A DNA stretch of 64,000 nt from Stenotrophomonas sp. 169 (GTDB lineage Bacteria > Pseudomonadota > Gammaproteobacteria > Xanthomonadales > Xanthomonadaceae), in contig NZ_CP061204.1 of assembly GCF_014621775.1 (NCBI RefSeq), forward strand, positions 2,500,501 through 2,564,500, read 5' to 3'. Shown one piece after another: positions 37,641 to 46,733 of the stretch. Made by a program: the position numbers and the translations under genes. Under the pieces are notes generated by a model. It did not search any database, was not told the origin of the DNA, and saw only the letters and a program-made list of their open reading frames with translations. How positions within the stretch are numbered: position 1 is the first letter of the stretch; each line of letters begins with the position of its first letter.

Positions 37641-37673
37641 CAGGCACCGTGGTCGCCATGACCAGGGTGCCTG
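37641..37673 (+). terminator. Hairpin between quiA and pcaR
   Basis: CAGGCACCGTGGTC and GACCAGGGTGCCTG pair over 13 of 14 positions with loop GCCAT. It is followed by CGGTTTCG only, so termination would be partial or Rho-assisted. Confidence 0.45.
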
Positions 37674-37704
37674 CGGTTTCGCATCTTCGGCGCCAGCACT
37701 TACC

Positions 37705-38589
37705 ATGCAGGATCACCGCGCGAACCTTCCGTACATGCCTGTTGTTCCCCCCAGTCGTCGCCCCAAGCCGTCCCCTGCCCCGCCACAGGACCGTGGCCTG
37801 TCCCACGCATTGATGCAGCAGATCCAGGACAACCAGGGCGATCCGGATTTCATGACCTCGCTGGGCCGTGGCCTGGCAGTGATGACGGTGTTCTCGCAGC
37901 ACCCGCGCGAAGTGACCATGTCGCAGATCAGCAGCGAGACCGGCATTTCGCGCGCGGCCGTGCGCCGCGTACTGCACACCCTGCAGAAGCTGGGCTATGT
38001 CGGCGAACAGGGCCGTGGCTTCGTGCTGCTTCCGCGCGTGCTGGGTCTTGGCGGCGCCTATGTGGCGTCCTCGTCGATGACCGCAGCCGCGCAGCCGGTG
38101 CTGGATGCGCTGCGCGATGACCTGCACGAGTCGTGTTCGCTGGGCGTGCTGGATGGCGATGACGTGCTGTACATCGCGCGCGCCGAAACGGTGCGCATCA
38201 TGTCCATCGGGCTACGCGCCGGCAGCCGCCTGCCGTGCTACTGCACGTCGATGGGCCGGGTGCTGCTGGCCGCGCTTCCGCGTGACACGCTGGACGGCTA
38301 CCTGGAGCGCACGCCGCTCCGCCCGCGCACCGAACGCACCATTACCCGGGTGGATGAGTTTCTGGAGACACTGGACAAGGTGCGCCGCGAACGCGTGGCG
38401 CTGGTCGACCAGGAACTGGAGATCGGGCTGCGTTCGATCGCCGTTCCGGTGCTGCGCCGCAGTGGCGAAGTCGTGGGTGCGCTGAACATCGGCACCCAGG
38501 CTGGGCGCATCAGCCTGGGCACGATGCAGACCCGGATCCTGCCGCGGTTGCGCGAATCGGCGCAGCAGTTGGGGATGCTGCTGGGCTGA
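37705..38589 (+). CDS. pcaR: IclR-family regulator of the protocatechuate/quinate genes (PcaR/PcaU type)
   Basis: 294 residues. The winged HTH (about 50-110) includes MSQISSETGISRAAVRRVLH, and the effector domain (about 120-290) has the CSLGVLDGDDVLYIAR and SMGRVLLAALP motifs shared with PcaU/PcaR/PobR. Those proteins respond to beta-ketoadipate or protocatechuate and activate pca genes. Motifs close to the PcaR site occur before pcaI, quiC and quiA in this window, which makes it the likely common regulator. A proline-rich N-terminal leader of about 30 residues is unusual; an internal ATG at residue 11 is an alternative start. Confidence 0.85.
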   Translation: MQDHRANLPYMPVVPPSRRPKPSPAPPQDRGLSHALMQQIQDNQGDPDFMTSLGRGLAVMTVFSQHPREVTMSQISSETGISRAAVRRVLHTLQKLGYVGEQGRGFVLLPRVLGLGGAYVASSSMTAAAQPVLDALRDDLHESCSLGVLDGDDVLYIARAETVRIMSIGLRAGSRLPCYCTSMGRVLLAALPRDTLDGYLERTPLRPRTERTITRVDEFLETLDKVRRERVALVDQELEIGLRSIAVPVLRRSGEVVGALNIGTQAGRISLGTMQTRILPRLRESAQQLGMLLG

Positions 38590-38599
38590 GGTCGAAACC

Positions 38600-38645
38600 T
38601 GACGGCCAGCGGCCGTCACTACCGGCAGCGATCGGCCGTCACTAC
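38600..38645 (-). repeat. SMAG-type repeat pair between pcaR and pcaC
   Basis: On the minus strand GTAGTGACGGCCGCTGGCCG forms a GTAG-ended palindrome; a partial second copy (GTAGTGACGGCCGATCG) precedes it. It sits between the convergent pcaR and pcaC stops and may form the 3' end of both transcripts. Confidence 0.6.
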
Positions 38646-38649
38646 GGCA

Positions 38650-39033
38650 TCATTCGGTCGCCTGTTCTTCCAGGATCGGCTTGGCCAGGGCGAAGGCGTG
38701 GTTGGCTGCCGGCACGCCGCAGTAGATCGCCGCCTGCAACAGCACTTCCTTGATGTCCTCCGGCGTGACGCCGTTGTTGCGGGCTGCGCGGATATGCAGC
38801 TTGAACTCTTCGTCGTGCCCCAGCGCCACCATCATCACGATGGTCAGCAGCGAGCGGGTGTGCCGCGGCAAACCGTCGCGCGTCCACACCGTGCCCCACG
38901 CCGTGCGGGTGATGAAGGCCTGGAACTCCTCGGTGAAATCGGTACGCGCCTGCAACGAGCGCTCCACGTGTGCCTCGCCCAGGACCTCGCGGCGTACCGC
39001 CAAGCCGGCTTCGTAACGTTGCTGTTCGTCCAT
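38650..39033 (-). CDS. pcaC: 4-carboxymuconolactone decarboxylase
   Basis: Decarboxylates 4-carboxymuconolactone to beta-ketoadipate enol-lactone. 127 residues, AhpD-like all-helical fold. Family stretches are RREVLGEAHVERSL (14-27), AWGTVWTRDGLPRHTRSL and NGVTPEDIKEVLLQAAIYCGVPAANHAF (read as NGVTPEDIKEV and LLQAAIYCGVPAANHAF). Last gene of the leftward pcaIJFHGBDC operon, 11 bases after pcaD. Normal length. Confidence 0.94.
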   Translation of the reverse strand: MDEQQRYEAGLAVRREVLGEAHVERSLQARTDFTEEFQAFITRTAWGTVWTRDGLPRHTRSLLTIVMMVALGHDEEFKLHIRAARNNGVTPEDIKEVLLQAAIYCGVPAANHAFALAKPILEEQATE

Positions 39034-39044
39034 CGTGATGCTCC

Positions 39045-39824
39045 TCAGGCGTTCAGATGATCAGCCAGCGCCGCGTTGAACGCGTCGACCGACTCCAGGT
39101 TGCAGATGTGCCGCCCGCGCACGCAGGCATAGCGTCCCTGCGCGACACCGGCGGCGATGGCCTGCAGGTCGCCCGGCGGGCAGACGGGATCCTCGTCACC
39201 GGCAATGGCCAGCGTAGGCACCTTGATGTCCGCAAGCCGGCCGCGGAAATCGGCATGGCCGACCGCATTGCAGCAGCCGGCATAGCCTTCGGCCGAGGTC
39301 GTCAGGAAGCGCTGCAGGATGTCTTCGACCTGCTGCGCATGCGCCTGCGCGAACGCTCTGCTGAACCAGCGCTCGCGGGTGCCTTCCAGCAGCGGCTGCA
39401 GCCCGGACTGGCGCACCTCTGCAATACGTGCCTGCCAGCTTTCCACGCTGCCGATCCTGGCGGCGGTGGCGGCCACGGTCAGTGAGGCCAGACGTTCACC
39501 GGCGTGCACGCCAAGCCACTGTCCGGTCAGTCCGCCGATCGACAGCCCGCAGAAATGGCTGCGTTCGATGCCCAGGTGGTCCCATAGCGCCAGCACGTCG
39601 GCACCGAGGTCATCCACCGTGTACAGGCCCGGCGGCGTGCTGGACAGTCCGTGGCCGCGCCGGTCGTAACGCAGCACGCGGAAGCGACCGCTGAAGGCGC
39701 GTGCCTGCGGCTCCCACATGTGCAGATCGGTGCCCAGCGAATTGCAGAAGGTCAGCCAAGGGGCATCGGCCTGTCCTTCCACTACATAGCGGAGACGGTG
39801 TCGCGGAAGCTCAAGGAACGCCAT
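39045..39824 (-). CDS. pcaD: Beta-ketoadipate enol-lactone hydrolase
   Basis: Alpha/beta hydrolase that opens the enol-lactone to beta-ketoadipate. 259 residues from MAFLELPRHRLRY, chosen for its GGAG site six bases upstream; an ATG at 39836 overlapping the pcaB stop (TGATG) would add four residues. The nucleophile elbow is GLSIGGLTGQWLG (serine about 94), and the catalytic aspartate and histidine are in AGDEDPVCPPGD and RGRHICNLE. Sits between pcaB and pcaC. Confidence 0.92.
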   Translation of the reverse strand: MAFLELPRHRLRYVVEGQADAPWLTFCNSLGTDLHMWEPQARAFSGRFRVLRYDRRGHGLSSTPPGLYTVDDLGADVLALWDHLGIERSHFCGLSIGGLTGQWLGVHAGERLASLTVAATAARIGSVESWQARIAEVRQSGLQPLLEGTRERWFSRAFAQAHAQQVEDILQRFLTTSAEGYAGCCNAVGHADFRGRLADIKVPTLAIAGDEDPVCPPGDLQAIAAGVAQGRYACVRGRHICNLESVDAFNAALADHLNA

Positions 39825-39835
39825 GCAATGCTCCA

Positions 39836-41191
39836 TCAATCATGGTGGGGGACGCGCGCCAGCACGCGGTCGATCCACGTATCGGCCATGCCACGCCAGC
39901 TGTCGGCGGCGAACAGCGCATCCAGTTGGTCGCTGCCCAGATGCCGGGTGACTTCTGGATTTGACTGCAGCACCTCGCGCAGGGGCTGCGAACGGGCAAG
40001 CGCCTGCTGCGCGGCCTGCTCCACCAGTGCGTGTGCGGCCGTCTTGCCGACCTGCTCCGCCAGGGTGACCGCTACCGCCTCGGCATACAGCAGGCCACCG
40101 TGACTGCCCAGGTGTTGCTGCATGCGCGCACGGTCCAGTTGCAGACCCTGCACCACCACCGTGACCTGGGCCAGGCTGCCGGCGCACAGGCGAACGATCT
40201 CCGGCACGGTTTCCCATTCCGCATGCCATTGCCCGGCGGCGCGCTCGTGCGGCTGCGGCATGGCGCTGAACAACGTGGACAGCAATCCGGGCACGCGGGT
40301 GGCCGCGGCAATCGCCGCCACACAGCCAACCGGATTGCGCTTGTGCGGCATCGCCGACGATCCGCCCTTGCCCTCGCCCGCCGGTTCGAAGGCTTCTGCC
40401 ACTTCAGACTGCATCAGCAGCACGATATCGGTGGCGATCTTGCCCAGGCTGCCGACCAGCAGCGCGAACACGCTGCCCAGTTCGGCGATGCGGTCACGGG
40501 CGGCATGCCAGGGCAGCGCCGGCAACGGCAACTGCAGTTCCTCGGCCAGCGCCTGCGCCACGTCCAGGCCGCGTCCCTGCAGCGACGCCAGCGTGCCGGC
40601 GGCCCCGCCGAACTGCAGCACCAGCGTATCGGCATGCAGCGACTGCAGCCGTTGCTGGCTGCGCTGCAGGGCATCCAGCCAACCCGCCGCCTTCAGTCCG
40701 AAGGTGACCGGCACGGCCTGCTGCAGCAGGGTGCGTCCCGGCAGGCCGGTATCACGCTCGGCGTTGGCCAATGCGGCCAGTGCGGCACAGAGGTGCTGCA
40801 GTTTCGCCTGCATCTGGCCCAGCGCCTGCCTCAGTTGCAGTACCGCACCGGTATCGATGATGTCCTGGCTGGTGGCGCCCCAATGCACCCACCGCGCGGC
40901 GTCGGCGTCATCGGCGCGCACGCGCGCGGTCAGTGCCTTGACCAGCGGAATGGCGGGGTTTCCTGCCAATGCCGTGGCCTGGGCCAGCGTCGCGATGTCG
41001 TAAAGGTGGGCGTGGCAGGACGCTTCGATGGCGGGCAGCGCCGTCTGCGGAATGACACCGCAGCGCGCCTGCGCGTGTGCAAGCGCGCGCTCCACATCAA
41101 GCATCGCCTGCAGGCGTGCGGCATCGGTGAACCCGGCATCGACGATCGGATCGCCGAACAGGTCCCCGAGCAGGGAATGGGTTTCGCTCAT
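39836..41191 (-). CDS. pcaB: 3-carboxy-cis,cis-muconate cycloisomerase
   Basis: Lactonises the ring-cleavage product to 4-carboxymuconolactone. 451 residues, fumarase/aspartase superfamily, with the signature GGSSAMPHKRNPVGC (about residues 275-289) and VHWGATSQDIIDTGAVLQ (about 101-118). The stop overlaps or abuts the pcaD start. It is separated from pcaG by 66 bases that contain a perfect 10-bp hairpin (41225-41249). Confidence 0.93.
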   Translation of the reverse strand: MSETHSLLGDLFGDPIVDAGFTDAARLQAMLDVERALAHAQARCGVIPQTALPAIEASCHAHLYDIATLAQATALAGNPAIPLVKALTARVRADDADAARWVHWGATSQDIIDTGAVLQLRQALGQMQAKLQHLCAALAALANAERDTGLPGRTLLQQAVPVTFGLKAAGWLDALQRSQQRLQSLHADTLVLQFGGAAGTLASLQGRGLDVAQALAEELQLPLPALPWHAARDRIAELGSVFALLVGSLGKIATDIVLLMQSEVAEAFEPAGEGKGGSSAMPHKRNPVGCVAAIAAATRVPGLLSTLFSAMPQPHERAAGQWHAEWETVPEIVRLCAGSLAQVTVVVQGLQLDRARMQQHLGSHGGLLYAEAVAVTLAEQVGKTAAHALVEQAAQQALARSQPLREVLQSNPEVTRHLGSDQLDALFAADSWRGMADTWIDRVLARVPHHD

Positions 41192-41224
41192 GTACCGCCA
41201 TCCATCCAGAGGGGACCAGCTTAC

Positions 41225-41249
41225 CCACGCCCGCGATCAGCGGGCGTGG
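41225..41249. promoter_or_regulatory. Perfect hairpin between pcaG and pcaB
   Basis: CCACGCCCGC and GCGGGCGTGG pair over 10 bp around GATCA. No T-tract follows on the minus strand. Inside the operon it could stabilise the upstream pcaHG message or mark a processing site. Confidence 0.45.
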
Positions 41250-41257
41250 AGAACCGC

Positions 41258-41821
41258 TCAGTAATCGAAGAAGACCGTCTCGTCCGGTCCCTGCATGTGC
41301 ACGTTCCAGTGGTACAAGCCATCGCCCTGCGCCTGCGCGAGCAGCGTGCCACGGTGTTCCGCCGGCACCAGCAGCAGGATCGGGTCCTCTGCATTGCGCG
41401 GCTCGTCACTGAAATACAGCCGTGCACTGGCTGCGCGCAGCAGGCCGCGCATGAATACCAGAACCACCAGGTGCGGCGCCTGTGCGCGGCCACCGGGCCC
41501 GGCGACGCTGCCCGGCTTGATCGTGCTGAAGGCGAAGCGCCCGTTCTCATCGGTGGGCACCCGTCCCCAGCCATCGAAGGCCGTGTCGTGGTCGTCGCGG
41601 CGTGGATCCTCGGCATGGGCATAGATTCCCTTGGCATCGGCCTGCCAGATTTCCAGCACGGCATCGGATACCGGCAGCCCGGTGCCGTCGAACACCTGCC
41701 CGCGTACTTCCACGCGTTCGCCGAGCGCGCTGGCCGGTGCGATATCGGTGCGGTACAGCGGTTCCAGGCCCAGACGGTAGTACGGCCCAACGGTCTGCCA
41801 CGGGGTAGATTGGAAACTCAT
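41258..41821 (-). CDS. pcaG: Protocatechuate 3,4-dioxygenase alpha subunit
   Basis: Non-catalytic partner of the intradiol dioxygenase that opens protocatechuate. 187 residues, beginning MSFQSTPWQTVGPYYRLGLE. Intradiol fold motifs include GQVFDGTGLPVSDAVLEIWQ and HLVVLVFMRGLLRAASARLYF. As usual for the alpha chain, the iron tyrosines and histidines are not conserved as a full set. It starts 4 bases after pcaH. Confidence 0.94.
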   Translation of the reverse strand: MSFQSTPWQTVGPYYRLGLEPLYRTDIAPASALGERVEVRGQVFDGTGLPVSDAVLEIWQADAKGIYAHAEDPRRDDHDTAFDGWGRVPTDENGRFAFSTIKPGSVAGPGGRAQAPHLVVLVFMRGLLRAASARLYFSDEPRNAEDPILLLVPAEHRGTLLAQAQGDGLYHWNVHMQGPDETVFFDY

Positions 41822-41825
41822 TGGT

Positions 41826-42536
41826 TCACTCCCACACGGTCATCTTGCGGCCACGCAACACGATGTCGAAGCGGTAGCCGAGGGCAAATTCGTTGGCGCT
41901 GGTTTCCCAGTCGAATGCCGACACCATGCGCGCACGCGCCTTGGCGTCATCCACGCAGTTGAAGATGGGGTCGTAGTCCAGCAGTGGATCGCCCGGAAAA
42001 TACATCTGGGTCACCAAGCGCTGGCCAATGCCTTCGCCGTGCAGAGAGAAATGGATGTGTGCCGGGCGCCACGCGTTGTAGTGGTTGCGCCACGGATACG
42101 CACCGGGCTTGATGGTGGTGAAGCGGTAGCGGCCGTGCGCATCGGTCAGCACCTGGCCGGTGCCCTTGAAGTTCGGATCCAGCGGTGCATCGTGCTGGTC
42201 GCCCTTGTGCAGGTAACGACCGGCCGCATTGCACTGCCACACCTCCACCACGCTGTTGCGCACCGGACGCCCGTTCTCATCCAGCACGCGGCCGCTGACG
42301 ATGATGCGCTCGCCCAGCGGTTCGCCGGCGAACCCGGCGGTGAGATCGGCCGCATGCTCGCCCAAAGTGATGCGGTTCAGGGTCGGGCCGGTCGCCTCGG
42401 ACAGCGTTACCGGGATCGCGATCGGATCACGGCTGGGCCCGCGCTTCGCGGTGGACGCGTACGGCAGGTGGATGCGGGGCGGCTGGGTGCCGGGATACGG
42501 CTTTCGATAGCCGCGCAGTTCAGTGGGATCGCTCAT
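41826..42536 (-). CDS. pcaH: Protocatechuate 3,4-dioxygenase beta subunit
   Basis: Catalytic subunit; binds Fe(III) and cleaves protocatechuate between the hydroxyls to 3-carboxy-cis,cis-muconate. 236 residues from MSDPTELRGYRKPY. The iron ligands (two Tyr, two His) are visible in NAAGRYLHKGDQ and WRNHYNAWRPAHIHFSLHG. An open frame of 57 codons upstream is rejected because it lies in the pcaF-pcaH spacer and lacks similarity. It precedes pcaG by 4 bases. Confidence 0.95.
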   Translation of the reverse strand: MSDPTELRGYRKPYPGTQPPRIHLPYASTAKRGPSRDPIAIPVTLSEATGPTLNRITLGEHAADLTAGFAGEPLGERIIVSGRVLDENGRPVRNSVVEVWQCNAAGRYLHKGDQHDAPLDPNFKGTGQVLTDAHGRYRFTTIKPGAYPWRNHYNAWRPAHIHFSLHGEGIGQRLVTQMYFPGDPLLDYDPIFNCVDDAKARARMVSAFDWETSANEFALGYRFDIVLRGRKMTVWE

Positions 42537-42642
42537 CGCGTACTCCGGTTGGCTGGCGGCCCGCAGGCCGCGGCTGATGCATTCGCGCACGCTGCCACGC
42601 AGGGCGGGCGGCGGCCGTGAAACAGGATGGGGGAAGCACGGG

Positions 42643-43857
42643 TCACACCCGCTCGATGGCCAGCGCCACGCCCTGGCCGACCCCGATACACATGGTGGCA
42701 AGGCCACGTCGGCCGCCAGTGGCTTCCAGCTGGCGCATCAAGGTGAGCACGATGCGAGCGCCGCTCATGCCCAGCGGGTGGCCGAGCGCGATCGCACCGC
42801 CGTTGGCGTTGACGTGCGGCGCATCGTCGGCGACGCCGAGTTCGCGCAGGCAGGCCAGGCCCTGCGAGGCGAAGGCCTCGTTCAGTTCGATGGCATCGAA
42901 GTCGGTGATCGACAAGCCCAGCCGCGCGAGCAGCCGGCGCGTCGCCGGCACCGGGCCCATGCCCATCACCGATGGCTCCACGCCGGCACTGGCAAAGCCG
43001 AGGATGCGCGCGCGCGGCGTCAGGCCCAGGGCATGCACCTGTGCTGCGGAAGCAAGCAGCAGCGCGGCGGCACCGTCGTTGATGCCCGATGCATTGCCGG
43101 CGGTGACGGTGCCGGGCTGGCGGAACAGCGGCTTCAGCCGGGCCAGCGCCTCCAGCGTGGTGTCCGCGCGCGGGTGTTCATCGTGCTCGACGCGCACCGT
43201 TTCGCCGCGCTTACGGCCCGGCGCGTCGACCGCGACGATCTCGCCGTCGAAGAAGCCCGCCTGCTGCGCCGCCGCCGCGCGCTGCTGGCTGCGCAGCGCG
43301 AACCGGTCCTGGTCCTCGCGCGATATCGCATGGCGCTCGGCCACGTTCTCGGCGGTTTGACCCATGGTCTCCACGCCATGCAGTTCGCGCAGGCGCGGGT
43401 TGATGAAACGCCAGCCCATCGTGGTGTCTTCAAGCATCTGATCACGAGCGAACGGGGTGCTGGCCTTGCCCATCACCATCGGTGCGCGCGACATCGACTC
43501 CACGCCACCGGCAATGGCCAGCCCCAACTCGCCGGCGGCGATGCCGCGGGCCACCGTACCGATGGCATCCAGTCCGGAGCCGCACAGGCGGTTGACCGTG
43601 CTGCCGGGCACGGTAACGGGCAAGCCCGCCAGCAGCAGGCTCATGCGCGCCACGTTGCGGTTGTCTTCGCCAGCCTGGTTCGCACAGCCCAGGTAAACCT
43701 CTTCGATCAGCGCCGGATCCAGCCCCGGATGACGCGCCAGCAGCGCCTTCAGCGGGACTGCGCCGAGATCATCGGCACGGACGCCGGCCAGTGCGCCGGC
43801 GTAGCGACCGATCGGCGTGCGGATGCCGTCGACGATGTAGGTATCGTGCAGGCTCAT
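42643..43857 (-). CDS. pcaF: Beta-ketoadipyl-CoA thiolase
   Basis: Cleaves beta-ketoadipyl-CoA to succinyl-CoA and acetyl-CoA. 404 residues. Active-site cysteine in [12 protein letters not shown] (about 90), histidine in [16 protein letters not shown], and C-terminal [12 protein letters not shown] with the second cysteine. The specific assignment over fadA-type thiolases rests on its place one base after pcaJ within the pca operon and on the motif [14 protein letters not shown] at the N-terminus. Confidence 0.94.
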   Translation of the reverse strand: MSLHDTYIVDGIRTPIGRYAGALAGVRADDLGAVPLKALLARHPGLDPALIEEVYLGCANQAGEDNRNVARMSLLLAGLPVTVPGSTVNRLCGSGLDAIGTVARGIAAGELGLAIAGGVESMSRAPMVMGKASTPFARDQMLEDTTMGWRFINPRLRELHGVETMGQTAENVAERHAISREDQDRFALRSQQRAAAAQQAGFFDGEIVAVDAPGRKRGETVRVEHDEHPRADTTLEALARLKPLFRQPGTVTAGNASGINDGAAALLLASAAQVHALGLTPRARILGFASAGVEPSVMGMGPVPATRRLLARLGLSITDFDAIELNEAFASQGLACLRELGVADDAPHVNANGGAIALGHPLGMSGARIVLTLMRQLEATGGRRGLATMCIGVGQGVALAIERV

Positions 43858-43858
43858 G

Positions 43859-44506
43859 TCAGGCTCCTTCGGCCATCTGCAGCGGCAGGCCGGTCAGCTC
43901 GCGCAGCAGCTCAAGGCTGGCGCCCTCGACCATCTCCACCACGCGCGCACCCGCGGCACCCACGTCGAATACGCCGACATCGGTATACACACGCGATACG
44001 CAGCGCAGGCCGGTCAAGGGATAGCTGCATTCGGCAACCAGCTTGCTCTCGCCCTGCTTGGTCAGCAGGTCCATCATCACGAACACCTGCTTTGCACCGA
44101 TCGCCAGGTCCATCGCACCGCCGACGGCGGGAATGGCATCGGCCGCCCCGGTGCTCCAGTTGGCCAGGTCGCCGTGTGCCGACACCTGGAAGGCGCCGAG
44201 CACGCAGATATCCAGGTGGCCGCCGCGCATCATCGCGAACGAATCGGCGTGGTGGAAATAGCAGCCACCCTGCAACAGCGTCACAGGCTGCTTGCCGGCA
44301 TTGATCAGGTCCGGGTCTTCCTCGCCGGCATCGGGCGCAGGGCCCATCCCAAGCAGACCGTTCTCACTCTGCAGCAGGATTTCCTTGTCGGCCGGCAGGA
44401 AGTTGGCCACGGTGGTCGGCAGGCCGATGCCGAGGTTGACGTAGGCCCCTTCGGGAATGTCGCGCGCCACGCGTGCAGCCATCTGCTGGCGGCTCAGACG
44501 GTTCAT
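43859..44506 (-). CDS. pcaJ: 3-oxoadipate CoA-transferase subunit B
   Basis: Moves CoA from succinyl-CoA to beta-ketoadipate with PcaI. 215 residues; the class I CoA-transferase active-site glutamate lies in [13 protein letters not shown] (about residue 50), and [16 protein letters not shown] is the N-terminal signature. Its ATG overlaps the pcaI stop (ATGA) and it ends one base before pcaF. Confidence 0.95.
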   Translation of the reverse strand: MNRLSRQQMAARVARDIPEGAYVNLGIGLPTTVANFLPADKEILLQSENGLLGMGPAPDAGEEDPDLINAGKQPVTLLQGGCYFHHADSFAMMRGGHLDICVLGAFQVSAHGDLANWSTGAADAIPAVGGAMDLAIGAKQVFVMMDLLTKQGESKLVAECSYPLTGLRCVSRVYTDVGVFDVGAAGARVVEMVEGASLELLRELTGLPLQMAEGA

Positions 44507-45195
44507 GCCGCGCTCCTTTCTGCAGCCGGCGCAGCGCCGATGGCGACCACCCGCTGCACGAAAATGCCAGGCGTCACCACGGCTTCCGGATCCAGCCCAC
44601 CCAGCGCCACTACCTCACGCACCTGCACGATCGCGCAGCGCGCGGCCATCGCCATCAGCGGGCCAAAATTGCGCGCGGTCTTGCGGTACACCAGGTTGCC
44701 CCAGCGATCGCCGCGGTCCGCCTTGATCAGCGCGAAATCGGCATGCAGCGGCAGCTCCAGGACGTAGTGGCGTCCGTCGATCTCGCGCGTTTCCTTGCCT
44801 TCGGCCAGTTGCGTGCCATAGCCGGTCGGCGTGAAGATCGCGCCCAACCCCGAGCCGGCAGCGTGGATGCGCGCGGCCAGGTTGCCCTGCGGCACCAGTT
44901 CCAGTTCGATCTCACCGGCTTTGTAGGCGGCATCGAAATGCTGCGAATCGGCCTGCCGCGGGAACGAGCAGACGATGCGGCGCACGCGCTTGTGGCGGAT
45001 CAACGCGGCAAGGCCGGAATCGCCGTTGCCGGCATTGTTGTTGATGATGGTCAGTTCGCGCGCGCCCTGTTCGATCAGCGCCTCGATCAGCGCATCGGGC
45101 ATGCCGGCGGTACCGAACCCGCCGATCATCACCGTCGCACCATCGTGGATATCGGCCACTGCAGCTGTTGCATCGGCCACGGTCTTGTCGATCAC
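44503..45195 (-). CDS. pcaI: 3-oxoadipate CoA-transferase subunit A
   Basis: First gene of the pcaIJFHGBDC operon. 230 residues from a GTG start (VIDKTVADATAAVADIHDGA), which has GGGAG at proper spacing; an open frame continues 42 codons upstream without similarity. The CoA-transferase A-subunit motif MIGGFGTAGMPDALIEAL lies at about 24-41 and NNNAGNGDSGLAALI near 55. A PcaR-type operator is 130 bases upstream. Confidence 0.93.
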   Translation of the reverse strand: MIDKTVADATAAVADIHDGATVMIGGFGTAGMPDALIEALIEQGARELTIINNNAGNGDSGLAALIRHKRVRRIVCSFPRQADSQHFDAAYKAGEIELELVPQGNLAARIHAAGSGLGAIFTPTGYGTQLAEGKETREIDGRHYVLELPLHADFALIKADRGDRWGNLVYRKTARNFGPLMAMAARCAIVQVREVVALGGLDPEAVVTPGIFVQRVVAIGAAPAAERSAA

Positions 45196-45324
45196 TGCAT
45201 TGCTCCCTGCACCATCCCTGCATTGCCGGTAACGGCAGGCGGTGATGCGACGTACGAAGAAAAACCGGATACCGACATGGTCGTCATGCGGGCCCGGACG
45301 GTCAATCCGATATTCGGACATGCC

Positions 45325-45339
45325 GTTCGATAATCGAAC
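45325..45339. promoter_or_regulatory. Probable PcaR operator upstream of pcaI
   Basis: GTTCGATAATCGAAC differs at one position from the 15-base PcaR site reported for pcaIJ of Pseudomonas putida (GTTCGATAATCGCAC, from memory). It is itself a near-perfect palindrome. A related half, TATTCGGACATG, lies just before it at 45311-45322. Confidence 0.7.
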
Positions 45340-45364
45340 ATGCTTTCACTTACCGACCCCTCGG

Positions 45365-46684
45365 TCATGTGCGTGCCTGCCCCACGCCGACCCGCAGCCG
45401 CAGGCAGGCCCATGCCGCCAGCCCCAGCGGCAGCGCGCACAGCACGTAAAGTGCGGACGGCGGCCACCCTCGATCCACCAGCAGGCCGACACTGAGGGGC
45501 GACAGGATGGCGCCGACCCGGCCGATGCCGATCGCCCAGCCCAGCCCGGTAGTGCGTACATCCGCAGCGAATACCACCGGCGCGGCCGCGTACAGGCCGG
45601 CCATCGCGGCAAACAGCGCCGCACCGATCACGAAGGCCACCGGGAAGGCGACGCCGAGCGTGGTGTTGAAACCGGCGAACACCAGCATCCCGATCATCGC
45701 CATCAGCAGGGCGGCGGCGGTCAGCCGTGACAGCGCCCAGCGCGAGGCCAGCCACCCGAACAGGCTGCCGCCGACGATGCCACCGAGGTTCAGCAGCACC
45801 CCGCCGGTGATGCCCTGCTGTGCCGAAACGCCGGCAGATACCAGCAGCTTGGGCGTCCAACTGAGCACGAAGTAGAACGCGAACATGTGCAGGAAGAACG
45901 CCAGCGCGATGAACACCGCCACCGGGCGCAGGTCACCGACGAACAACGCGGCATAACCCTTGCGCCCACCTCCGCGCGACGGCGCCGGCGGCAGCGTCTG
46001 CAGCGCGGGCATCTGCATCCGCGCCAGCAACTTGTTCAAGCGAGGCAGTGCGTCGGCCGGACGCCGTGCGATCAGGAAATCCAGCGATTCGGGCAGGCAC
46101 GCCAGCACCAGCGGGATGCACAGCAGCGAGGCCGCCGCACCGATCAGAAACACGCTGTGCCAGCTGAAGTGCTGCAGCATCCACGCGGCCAGCACGCCGC
46201 CCAACGTGGCACCGATCGGGTAGCCGGTCGCCTGCAGGGCCACTGCGGTGCTGCGCCACTTGGCATTGGCATATTCGGCGGTGATCACCCCGACGCCGGC
46301 CAGCATGCCGCCGATGCCGATACCGGTGAACACCCGCAACGCGGCCAGCTGCCAGGCCGTGGCGGCCAGCGCCGACAGCGCCATGCCCACGGTCAGGATC
46401 GCCAGACAGCACATGATCATCGGCCGCCGTCCCCAACGATCAGCCAGCGGCGCCAGCAGGAAGGAGCCCAGCGCCATGCCGACCAGCCCGGCGCTGAGCA
46501 TCATGCCCAGTGCCTTGCCGGAGAGTCCCCAGTCACTGGACACGTGGGGTGCGGTGAACGCCATCACCATCACGTCAAAGCCATCGAGCATGTTCAACAG
46601 CACGCAGATGGCGATGGCCGTCCACTGGAACGACGTCATTTTTTCCAGGACCAGCGGTGGGGCGGTTACGGAAGCACTGCTCAT
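45365..46684 (-). CDS. pcaK: MFS aromatic-acid:proton symporter (4-hydroxybenzoate/protocatechuate permease)
   Basis: 439 residues, twelve hydrophobic segments. AAHS-family motifs are LLNMLDGFDVMVMAFTAP in TM1 with its key aspartates (about 32-49) and the loop 2-3 signature LAPLADRWGRRPMI (about 80-93). The start MSSASVTAP is chosen; an upstream frame reaches into quiB. It should import the protocatechuate made in the periplasm. It is the last gene of the quiC-porin-quiB-pcaK operon, 49 bases after quiB. Confidence 0.9.
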   Translation of the reverse strand: MSSASVTAPPLVLEKMTSFQWTAIAICVLLNMLDGFDVMVMAFTAPHVSSDWGLSGKALGMMLSAGLVGMALGSFLLAPLADRWGRRPMIMCCLAILTVGMALSALAATAWQLAALRVFTGIGIGGMLAGVGVITAEYANAKWRSTAVALQATGYPIGATLGGVLAAWMLQHFSWHSVFLIGAAASLLCIPLVLACLPESLDFLIARRPADALPRLNKLLARMQMPALQTLPPAPSRGGGRKGYAALFVGDLRPVAVFIALAFFLHMFAFYFVLSWTPKLLVSAGVSAQQGITGGVLLNLGGIVGGSLFGWLASRWALSRLTAAALLMAMIGMLVFAGFNTTLGVAFPVAFVIGAALFAAMAGLYAAAPVVFAADVRTTGLGWAIGIGRVGAILSPLSVGLLVDRGWPPSALYVLCALPLGLAAWACLRLRVGVGQART

Positions 46685-46733
46685 GCGGAATACCTGCGAC
46701 GACACACGACGGAAAGGAGCTGGCAGGCGCGCT

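Noticed and set aside
37705..38589. PobR-type regulator of 4-hydroxybenzoate use
   Set aside because: No pobA gene is present in the window, while sites of the PcaR type precede the pca and qui units.
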